Shown here piece by piece: positions 1 through 5,134 of a DNA stretch of 5,989 nt (position 1 is the first letter of the stretch; the number at the start of each line of letters is the position of its first letter). Origin of the DNA: Actinomycetes bacterium (GTDB lineage: Bacteria; Actinomycetota; Actinomycetes; Propionibacteriales; Propionibacteriaceae). The stretch spans positions 1 to 5,989 of the forward strand of contig JAJYQH010000294.1 in assembly GCA_021794705.1 (NCBI GenBank), in the 5' to 3' direction. The notes under the pieces are model-generated. The model saw only the letters and a list, made by a program, of their open reading frames with translations. It was not told the origin of the DNA and searched no databases. A program made the position numbers and the translations under genes.

Positions 1-212
1 GCGGGCCGACCCTCGCGGCGTCGTTCGTCCGGGCTGGGCTCGTCGACGAGATCGTCGCCTACGTCGCCCCCGCCCTGCTCGGCGCGGGCTCCCCGGCCGT
101 CGGCGACCTGGGCGTCGCCACCATGGCCGGCATCCACCGCTGGAATCTTCGCGACCTGGCGCGCGTTGGCGACGACGCACGCCTCACCCTCACCCGCCCT
201 CAGGAGGCCTGA
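1..212 (+). CDS. ribD: Partial RibD, C-terminal end of the 5-amino-6-(5-phosphoribosylamino)uracil reductase domain
   Basis: This is the last ~70 codons of a gene that begins before the window; the first whole codon is at base 3 and the TGA is at 210-212. The visible protein runs GPTLAASFVRAGLVDEI, then YVAPALLGAG, then a short tail ending in LTLTRPQEA. That GPTLA...GLVDE...PxLLGAG pattern is the C-terminal end of the RibD reductase domain, which uses NADPH to reduce the ribose of the pyrimidine intermediate to ribityl. In the full-length family an N-terminal zinc deaminase domain precedes it; it is not visible here. The TGA shares its last base with the ATG of ribE, and AGGAGG at 202-207 lies within this coding end, so the two genes are translationally coupled. 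The identification rests on a short piece but is strongly supported by the rib genes that follow. Confidence 0.88.
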   Translation, partial: GPTLAASFVRAGLVDEIVAYVAPALLGAGSPAVGDLGVATMAGIHRWNLRDLARVGDDARLTLTRPQEA

Positions 213-823
213 TGTTCACCGGAATCGTCGAGGAACTCGGCACGGTCACCGCGATCGAGCACACGGCGGACGCCGCCGTGCTGCAGATCGAGGGCCCGCT
301 GGTGGTGAGCGACGCCGAGCACGGCGGGTCGATCAGCGTCAACGGCGTCTGTCTCACCGTCGTCGAGCACGACGAGCGCACGTTCAGCGTCGACGTCATG
401 GCCGAGACCCTGCACCGCAGCTCGCTCGGCGACCTTACGCCGGGAGCCCGCGTGAACCTCGAGCGGGCGATGGCGGCGTCCTCGAGGTTCGGTGGCCACG
501 TGGTGCAGGGCCACGTCGACGGCACCGCCCGCGTGATCGCCCGCACCCCCGGCGAGCGGTGGGAGGTCGTGCGCATCGAGCTGCCGGCGGACCTCGCCCG
601 CTACGTCGTCGAGAAGGGGTCGATCACCGTCGACGGCGTCTCGCTGACGGTGTCGGCGATCGGCGCCGACTGGTTCGAGGTCTCGCTCATCCCGACCACC
701 CTCGACCTCACCACCCTCGGGCACAAGCGGCCCGGCGACGTCGTCAACCTCGAGGTCGACGTGCTCGCCAAGTACGTCGAGCGGCTGCTCGCCGCCCGCG
801 AGACGGAAGGAGTCCGGGCATGA
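212..823 (+). CDS. ribE: Riboflavin synthase, alpha subunit
   Basis: This 203-residue protein matches the usual family length of about 200-215. It catalyses the last step of the pathway, dismutation of two 6,7-dimethyl-8-ribityllumazine molecules into riboflavin plus 5-amino-6-ribitylamino-uracil, in the cytosol. The signature MFTGIVEELG opens the protein. Two homologous lumazine-binding barrels follow, roughly residues 1-97 and 98-190. The first has SISVNGVCLTV at 40-50, with Cys47 at the position of the conserved catalytic cysteine; GHVVQGHVDG (95-104) opens the second, which also holds the matching repeat KGSITVDGVSLTV and IPTTLDLTTLG. The C-terminal LAKYVERLL helix, needed for trimer assembly in the family, is present. 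The ATG at 212 is chosen because AGGAGG (202-207) sits four bases upstream and the protein begins exactly at the family signature. The gene is also called ribC in some species. It overlaps ribD by one base and ribBA by four. Confidence 0.97.
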   Translation: MFTGIVEELGTVTAIEHTADAAVLQIEGPLVVSDAEHGGSISVNGVCLTVVEHDERTFSVDVMAETLHRSSLGDLTPGARVNLERAMAASSRFGGHVVQGHVDGTARVIARTPGERWEVVRIELPADLARYVVEKGSITVDGVSLTVSAIGADWFEVSLIPTTLDLTTLGHKRPGDVVNLEVDVLAKYVERLLAARETEGVRA

Positions 824-2127
824 CCGGAGACTTCGCCAGCATCGAGCAGGCGCTGGACGCCCTGCGCCGGGGCATCCCGGTGCTCGCCCTCGACGACGCG
901 GCCCGCGAGAACGAGGGCGACGTCATCCTCGCCGCCGAGACCCTCACCGACTCCTGGCTGGCCTGGACCATCCGGCACAGCTCCGGCTACATCTGCGCCC
1001 CGATGCCGGCAGCCCGGGCCGACCGGCTCGAGCTGCCGCTCATGGTCCCGCAGAACCAGGACCCCCTGCGCACCGCGTACACCGTCACCGTCGACGCGGC
1101 GAGCGGGGTCACCACCGGCATCAGCGCCGCCGACCGGGCGCACACGATCCGGACGCTGGCGGCGTCCGGTGCGACCGCGGGCGACCTCATCCGCCCCGGT
1201 CACGTGCTGCCGCTGCGGGCGCGCGCCGGCGGCGTCCTCGAGCGCCCCGGGCACACCGAGGCGGCCGTCGACCTCTGCCGGCTGGCCGGCCTCACCCCTG
1301 TGGGCGCCATCGGCGAGGTGGTCAACGACGACGGCACGATGATGCGCACCCCCGAGGTGCTGGCGCTCGGCGCGGAGTTCGGGCTGCCGGTGATCACCAT
1401 CGCCGACCTCGTCGTGTGGCGCCAGCGCCACGACCGGGTGAGCGAGCGGGCCCGCACCCGGGTGCCCCTCGCGCAAGGCGTGTTCGAGACGGTCGGCTAC
1501 CTCGACCACGTCACCGGCGCCGAGCACATGGCGATGATCAGCCCGCACGGCCTGGGGGACGCCGCCGACGTCCCGCTGGTCCGGGTGCACTCGGAGTGCC
1601 TCACCGGTGACGTCTTCGGATCGCTGCGCTGCGACTGCGGGCCCCAGCTGCAGGAGTCGCTGCGCCGCATCGCCGAGCAGCCCGGCGTCGTCATCTACCT
1701 GCGGGGGCACGAGGGCCGGGGCATCGGCCTGCTCGACAAGCTCCGCGCCTACGCCCTGCAGGACGCCGGCGCCGACACCGTCGACGCGCAACTGCAACTG
1801 GGCCTGCCCGTCGACGACCGCGAGTACGGGGCGGCCGCGGGCATCCTGCACGCCCTGGGCGTCGAGGCGGTGCGGCTGCTGAGCAACAACCCCGGCAAGC
1901 GCGCCGAGCTGATCGCCGGCGGCATCGACGTCGTCGAGGTGGAGCCGATCGAACTGCCCGCCAACCCGGCCAACGTGCGCTACCTGCGCACCAAGCGCGA
2001 CCGGATGGGCCACACGCTCAGCCTGGAGCGGCTCGCGAGCGTCGACACCAGCACGCCGGACAGCCCGGTGCTCGACTCCACTCTTGCCCCCACTCTCGAC
2101 ACCCTCGACAGCACCGGAGGACTCTGA
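820..2127 (+). CDS. ribBA: Bifunctional 3,4-dihydroxy-2-butanone 4-phosphate synthase / GTP cyclohydrolase II
   Basis: This 435-residue fusion supplies both inputs to riboflavin. The N-terminal RibB domain (about 1-203) makes dihydroxybutanone phosphate from ribulose 5-phosphate. Visible are RENEGD at 29-34, Cys59, TTGISAADR at 98-106, [10 protein letters not shown] at 125-134, GHTEA with His145, and Glu166, which match the known metal and catalytic positions. The C-terminal RibA domain (about 208-403) opens GTP, releasing formate and pyrophosphate. It has the zinc ligands Cys260, Cys271 and Cys273 in [18 protein letters not shown], then [10 protein letters not shown], Tyr311 in [14 protein letters not shown], and MGH at 396-398. 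The start at 820 overlaps the ribE stop (ATGA) and follows AAGGAG (807-812) by seven bases. The frame is open back to about 166, but that stretch lies over ribE and is not used. Two oddities: the usual acidic pair before RENEGD is Ala27-Ala28, and residues 404-435 form a Ser/Thr/Asp-rich tail beyond the family end. Confidence 0.96.
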   Translation: MTGDFASIEQALDALRRGIPVLALDDAARENEGDVILAAETLTDSWLAWTIRHSSGYICAPMPAARADRLELPLMVPQNQDPLRTAYTVTVDAASGVTTGISAADRAHTIRTLAASGATAGDLIRPGHVLPLRARAGGVLERPGHTEAAVDLCRLAGLTPVGAIGEVVNDDGTMMRTPEVLALGAEFGLPVITIADLVVWRQRHDRVSERARTRVPLAQGVFETVGYLDHVTGAEHMAMISPHGLGDAADVPLVRVHSECLTGDVFGSLRCDCGPQLQESLRRIAEQPGVVIYLRGHEGRGIGLLDKLRAYALQDAGADTVDAQLQLGLPVDDREYGAAAGILHALGVEAVRLLSNNPGKRAELIAGGIDVVEVEPIELPANPANVRYLRTKRDRMGHTLSLERLASVDTSTPDSPVLDSTLAPTLDTLDSTGGL

Positions 2128-2615
2128 TGGCCGGACACGGCGCCCCCACCCTCACCGTCGACGCGAGCGGCCTGCGGATCGCGATCGTCGCCGCCAGCTG
2201 GCACGAGACCGTGATGACCGGTCTCATCGGCGGAGCTCAGCGCGCCCTGGCGGACGCCGGCCTGCCCGACGCCCCGCTCGTCCGCGTGCCCGGCAGCTTC
2301 GAACTGCCGGTCGCCTGCGCCACCCTCGCGGACCGCTACGACGCGCTGGTCGCGCTCGGCGTCGTGATCCGGGGCGGCACCCCGCACTTCGACTACGTCT
2401 GCCAGGCGGCGACGATGGGCCTCACCGACGTCTCGGTGCGCTTCCGGACGCCGATCGGCTTCGGCGTCCTCACGTGCGACGACGACCAGCAGGCGCTCGA
2501 TCGGGCCGGCCTCGAAGGGTCCAAGGAGGACAAGGGCTACGAGGCGGCCGTCGCCGCCCTCGCCACGGTGCGCGCGCTCCGCGACGTACCCCCGGTGGAG
2601 TCGCCGGTCTTCTGA
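2127..2615 (+). CDS. ribH: 6,7-dimethyl-8-ribityllumazine synthase (riboflavin synthase beta subunit)
   Basis: This 162-residue protein has the family's normal length. It condenses 5-amino-6-ribitylamino-uracil with dihydroxybutanone phosphate to give the lumazine substrate of RibE. The family forms pentamers or 60-subunit capsids; which applies here cannot be read from sequence. Diagnostic motifs are ASWHE with the substrate-stacking aromatic Trp25, VPGSFELP at 54-61, [15 protein letters not shown] at 78-92 with the catalytic His87, FGVLT at 112-116, and QALDRAG with Arg126, the conserved phosphate-binding arginine. The ATG at 2127 shares one base with the ribBA stop, and GGAGG at 2116-2120 lies six bases upstream, so the start is secure. 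It is the last gene of the rib operon; the next gene is convergent after 11 bases. Confidence 0.97.
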   Translation: MAGHGAPTLTVDASGLRIAIVAASWHETVMTGLIGGAQRALADAGLPDAPLVRVPGSFELPVACATLADRYDALVALGVVIRGGTPHFDYVCQAATMGLTDVSVRFRTPIGFGVLTCDDDQQALDRAGLEGSKEDKGYEAAVAALATVRALRDVPPVESPVF

Positions 2616-2625
2616 CCACCCGGCG
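2602..2625. terminator. Weak candidate bidirectional terminator hairpin between ribH and the convergent regulator gene
   Basis: A perfect six-base inverted repeat, CGCCGG (2602-2607) and CCGGCG (2620-2625), encloses a 12-base loop that contains the ribH stop codon. It spans the 11-base gap between two convergent genes, where a shared terminator would be expected. There is no U tract on either strand and the loop is long for so short a stem, so this could be chance in GC-rich DNA. Confidence 0.22.
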
Positions 2626-2626
2626 C

Positions 2627-3301
2627 TCAGCGCAGCAGGCCGACCTCGTGGGCGAACAGCACGAGCCCCACCCGGTCGCGGCACTGCAGCTTGGCCAGCA
2701 GGTGCCCGATGTGGGTCTTCACCGTGCCCTCGGCCATGAACAGGGTGGTCGCGATCTCGGAGTTGGTCGCCCCGGTGACGATCTCCCGCAACACCTCCCG
2801 CTCCCGGTCGGTGAGCAGGGCCAGCCGCGGGTCCTCCTGACGTGGCGCGTCGGGAAGGTGCGGCACGACGTGGTCGAGCAGCCGCTTGGTGGTGCTCGGG
2901 GCCATGACGGCGTCCCCCGCGGCCACATTGCGGATCGCGCTGAGCAGGTCGCCCGGGCGCGCGTCCTTGAGCAGGAAGCCGGACGCGCCCGCCTTGAGCG
3001 CGGCGAAGACGTACTCGTCGACGTCGAAGGTGGTGAGCACGAGCACCCGCGCCGGGATGCCCTCCGCGGCGATCCGGCGGGTCGTCTCGACCCCGTCGAG
3101 CACCGGCATCCGGATGTCCATGAGCACGACGTCGACCGGGCGCTGGGCGAGCAGCTGCAGCGCCTGGGCACCGTCCGCCGCCTCGCCCGCCACCTCCATG
3201 TCGTCCTCCGACTCGATGAGCATGCGGAACCCGCTGCGCACGAGCGACTGGTCGTCGACGATGAGGACGCTGATCCGAGCGGTCGCGGCGGGCTGGGTCA
3301 T
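2627..3301 (-). CDS. NarL/FixJ-family response regulator (receiver + LuxR-type HTH)
   Basis: This 224-residue DNA-binding regulator has the family's usual length. The receiver domain (about 10-125) shows the acidic pair Asp16-Asp17, the phosphoacceptor Asp62 in VVLMDIRMP, Thr90 in LVLTTFD, and Lys112 in GFLLKD, so it should be phosphorylated normally. A linker leads to a LuxR-type helix-turn-helix (about 160-222) with LTDREREVL at 163-171, NSEIA, and the recognition helix around AEGTVKTHIGHLLAKL. It is the expected partner of the kinase encoded immediately upstream. The ATG at 3301 overlaps the kinase stop as ATGA and is preceded six bases upstream by GGGGAG (3308-3313, - strand), which fixes the start. 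A single cysteine, Cys207, lies just after the recognition helix. Its target genes cannot be inferred; autoregulation is possible but no repeated operator is visible. Confidence 0.95.
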   Translation of the reverse strand: MTQPAATARISVLIVDDQSLVRSGFRMLIESEDDMEVAGEAADGAQALQLLAQRPVDVVLMDIRMPVLDGVETTRRIAAEGIPARVLVLTTFDVDEYVFAALKAGASGFLLKDARPGDLLSAIRNVAAGDAVMAPSTTKRLLDHVVPHLPDAPRQEDPRLALLTDREREVLREIVTGATNSEIATTLFMAEGTVKTHIGHLLAKLQCRDRVGLVLFAHEVGLLR

Positions 3302-4548
3302 GACTGGCTCCCCACTGGGTGGTTGGGTGCGGAGGGCACGAACGGCAGCTCCGCCCGCACCAGGAAACCACCCTCGGGGCGCGGGCCGGTAGTGAGCCGG
3401 CCGCCCATGGCCTCCACCCGCTCGCGCATGCCGCGCAATCCCGTCCCGTGACCATCGGACGCCGCGTCGGAGCCCCGCCCGTCGTCGGTGACGTCGACGA
3501 TCACCCGCCCGCGCTCCTGGGTGAGGGTGACCGACGCCATCGCGCCCGGCCCGGCATGCCGGAGCACGTTGGTGAGCGCCTCCTGCACCACCCGGAACGC
3601 GGTGAGCCCGAGCGTCTGCGGCACGTGCGGCGGCTCGCCGATCACCCGTAGCTCCGCCCGGACGCCGGAGCGCGCGACCAGGTCGGGGATGTCACCGAGT
3701 CCCGGGGTCGGTGAGTAGTCGGCGTCCTCGGTCGGGCTGCCGCGGAGCACGGCGACGATCCGCCGCATCTCCGACAGGGCCTCCCGGCCCGACTCGGCGA
3801 TGGTGTCGAGCGCCTCGAGCGCTGCCTCCGGCCGCTTCGCCGCGAGCGCGCGGCCCCCCTCGGCCTGCACGATCATCACCGACAGCGAGTGGGCGACGAT
3901 GTCGTGCAGCTCCCGGGCGATCTGGGCCCGGCTGCGGGCCTCGCTGATCCGCAGCTGCTGCTCCTGCTCGGCGAGGGTGTGCGCCTCCCGTTCGGCCTGG
4001 GCGGCCTGGCGCTGCTCGAGCAGCCGCACCGACTCGAGCACCCGGCGTCCCATCGCGTAGGGCGCGAGCACCGAGCCGGCGCACATCACCGTGAGCACCC
4101 CGATCGCCACCAGCCGGTTGAGGTCGCTCGTCATGATCGGGCCGAAACTGCCCGTCCACCGGATCGGCCCGAGCATCGACGCCGCCGCCCCGATGATCAG
4201 GGCGAGCCGGGACGCGCGTCCGGGCACCCAGCGGGCGACCGAGTAGGCCGCCAGGGGGACGACGACGACCCCGGGCACCACCCGGTTGGAGCCGACGAGC
4301 ACGAGCACCCCGCCGACCGTGATGAGTGCGAGCATGACGAACGGCGCCCGGCGCCGGAGGGCCATCGAGGCGACCATGAGGAAGTTTCCGACCGCGCTGA
4401 GCATCGAGTCGGCGGGGAAGATCGCGACGAGCACGGCGAGCAGGCCCATCGTCACGGCGATGTCGGACGCCAGCCCTCCCCGGGGCAGCGACAGCCGCAC
4501 CGGCCCGCGACCGCCCGGCGACGAGGCGGGAGGGGCGGCGTCGCTCAT
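3298..4548 (-). CDS. Membrane sensor histidine kinase, NarL-type (HisKA_3 / HATPase_c)
   Basis: This 416-residue kinase should autophosphorylate and pass the phosphate to the adjacent regulator. The N-terminal 170 residues hold five or six hydrophobic segments (roughly 28-44, 49-64, 68-86, 90-108, 115-127, 145-166) with only short loops, so there is no sizeable extracytoplasmic sensor. A charged, glutamine-rich, probably coiled-coil linker (168-207) leads to the dimerisation domain with ELHDIVAHSLSVM, His215 being the phosphoacceptor. HD-x3-H also matches the motif used for dephosphorylating the partner. The ATPase domain has the N box EALTNVLRHA (Asn327), DDGRG at 355-359 and GTGLRGMRER at 368-377. 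The frame remains open far upstream, but the ATG at 4548 is chosen because it overlaps the thioredoxin stop as ATGA and upstream residues are not protein-like. No Shine-Dalgarno is evident, so translation probably depends on reinitiation. The signal sensed is unknown. Confidence 0.94.
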   Translation of the reverse strand: MSDAAPPASSPGGRGPVRLSLPRGGLASDIAVTMGLLAVLVAIFPADSMLSAVGNFLMVASMALRRRAPFVMLALITVGGVLVLVGSNRVVPGVVVVPLAAYSVARWVPGRASRLALIIGAAASMLGPIRWTGSFGPIMTSDLNRLVAIGVLTVMCAGSVLAPYAMGRRVLESVRLLEQRQAAQAEREAHTLAEQEQQLRISEARSRAQIARELHDIVAHSLSVMIVQAEGGRALAAKRPEAALEALDTIAESGREALSEMRRIVAVLRGSPTEDADYSPTPGLGDIPDLVARSGVRAELRVIGEPPHVPQTLGLTAFRVVQEALTNVLRHAGPGAMASVTLTQERGRVIVDVTDDGRGSDAASDGHGTGLRGMRERVEAMGGRLTTGPRPEGGFLVRAELPFVPSAPNHPVGSQS

Positions 4549-4967
4549 GTCAGGTGGCGGCCGATCCACGCGGACAACTGTGCCTTGTTGCCGGCCCCCT
4601 GCTGCCGGGACACCTCCCGGCCGCCCTTGAGGATCACCAGCGTCGGGATGGCCTGGACGCCGAAGCGGGTCATGACCCGCGGAGACTGGTCGACGTCGAC
4701 CTTCACCAGCTTGAGCCGCCCGGCGTTCTCGCCGGCCAGCCGCTCGAGGATGGGGCTGACCATGCGGCACGGCGCGCACCAGGGCGCCCACAGGTCGAGC
4801 AGCACCGGCACTCTCGCGTCGACCGCCGCGTCGAAGGTCGTCTCGTCCGCGGCGACGACCCATGGCAGCGGCGCGTGGCACTTCGCGCACTTCGGAATGC
4901 CCGACGCGGAAGCGGGAACCCGGTTGCGCGCCCCGCACGCCGGGCAGGCCACGACATCTGAACTCAT
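4545..4967 (-). CDS. Thioredoxin 2 (TrxC-like, N-terminal zinc ribbon)
   Basis: This 140-residue protein is a cytosolic disulfide reductase. Residues 8-30 form a four-cysteine zinc ribbon (Cys8-x2-Cys11 and Cys27-x2-Cys30), the layout of E. coli TrxC, whose ribbon binds zinc and tunes redox behaviour. The thioredoxin fold follows from about residue 38, with LLDLWAPWCAPCR (56-68): the redox pair is Cys64/Cys67 and Asp58 is the buried catalytic aspartate. The cis-proline is Pro108 in AIPTL, and the C-terminal helix ends SAWIGRHL. The active site is WCAPC rather than the more common WCGPC. No signal peptide is present. It is first in a three-gene operon; its stop overlaps the kinase ATG. The ATG at 4967 is chosen because the zinc-ribbon cysteines start at residue 8. 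No ribosome binding site precedes it, but a -10 box lies six bases upstream, suggesting a leaderless mRNA. Confidence 0.94.
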   Translation of the reverse strand: MSSDVVACPACGARNRVPASASGIPKCAKCHAPLPWVVAADETTFDAAVDARVPVLLDLWAPWCAPCRMVSPILERLAGENAGRLKLVKVDVDQSPRVMTRFGVQAIPTLVILKGGREVSRQQGAGNKAQLSAWIGRHLT

Positions 4968-4973
4968 GAGCCC

Positions 4974-4979
4974 AGCGTA
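4974..4979 (-). promoter_or_regulatory. Candidate -10 box giving a leaderless thioredoxin transcript
   Basis: On the - strand, TACGCT (TANNNT type) ends six bases before the thioredoxin ATG at 4967. With normal -10 to start-site spacing, transcription would begin at or within a base of the A of the ATG. The upstream bases show no Shine-Dalgarno, which agrees with a leaderless message, a common arrangement in actinobacteria. No convincing -35 is seen; the nearest sequence at the right distance is GAACAC at 4998-5003, a poor match to TTGACA. Confidence 0.45.
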
Positions 4980-5084
4980 GGCGCGGTACCCCGCCCCGTG
5001 TTCCCGCCCCCGGATCCCTCGGCACCGTCGAAGCTGCTCGCCAGACCCTCAATCGCCACTGCAGGCGTCCCCCCTCATGGCGGG

Positions 5085-5113
5085 TTCACTGCCCGGGCCA
5101 AGTTCGCTATCTT
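5085..5113 (+). promoter_or_regulatory. Candidate housekeeping-sigma promoter of the TTG-initiated gene
   Basis: TTCACT (5085-5090) and TATCTT (5108-5113) each match four of six consensus bases for the -35 and -10 boxes and are separated by exactly 17 bases. The predicted start, near 5120, leaves a leader of about 15 bases that carries the ribosome binding site. The -10 lies in one of the few A/T-richer spots in this region. Confidence 0.5.
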
Positions 5114-5122
5114 GGCGCCACG

Positions 5123-5129
5123 AAGGGAG
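5123..5129 (+). promoter_or_regulatory. Ribosome binding site that selects the TTG start at 5135
   Basis: AAGGGAG at 5123-5129 is a good complement to the 16S rRNA end and lies five bases before TTG at 5135. No in-frame ATG or GTG is found in the bases just upstream of this TTG, and the first in-frame ATG downstream is at codon 92, inside a conserved-looking motif. This decides for a TTG start; CTG at 5132 would place the site too close. Confidence 0.7.
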
Positions 5130-5134
5130 TCCTG

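Larger units (their letters stand above)
4968..5134. other. Divergent intergenic region between thioredoxin and the unknown gene
   Basis: These 167 bases separate two divergently transcribed genes and contain no plausible small gene. They hold the candidate promoters for both directions, the ribosome binding site of the right-hand gene, and a cytosine-rich stretch around 4989-5020. I see no long inverted repeat, tRNA or riboswitch-like structure. The one perfect short palindrome is TGGCGCCA at 5113-5120. Confidence 0.8.

Noticed and set aside
166..819. Upstream in-frame extension of RibBA back to an ATG at 166
   Set aside because: The extension is the off-frame reading of ribD and ribE and is arginine-rich and low in complexity. 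The RibB domain starts at the ATG at 820, which has a good ribosome site.
601..2013. Long antisense open frame of 470 codons opposite ribE/ribBA
   Set aside because: It lies fully over two unmistakable genes, its translation is biased in composition (Gly/Ala/Arg/Val/Asp) without recognisable motifs, and high third-position GC routinely leaves the antisense frame open.
1980..3455. 491-codon frame on the - strand spanning ribBA end, ribH and the regulator
   Set aside because: It crosses genes on both strands in the wrong frame, and its product is an arginine-, glycine- and alanine-rich low-complexity sequence typical of a shadow frame.
4974..5005. SigR-type (thiol-stress sigma) promoter for the thioredoxin gene
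   Set aside because: A GGGAAC lies at 5000-5005 on the - strand, which resembles the GGAAT -35, but no GTT -10 follows at 16-18 bases, so the match is incomplete.
4549..5052. Upstream in-frame extension of the histidine kinase through the thioredoxin gene
   Set aside because: It is the off-frame reading of thioredoxin, and the ATG at 4548 overlapping the thioredoxin stop is a standard coupled start.
5104..5120. Translation or regulatory role for the short palindromes CCCGGG and similar across the intergenic region
   Set aside because: Six-base GC palindromes are expected often by chance at this base composition, and none is paired or regularly spaced.
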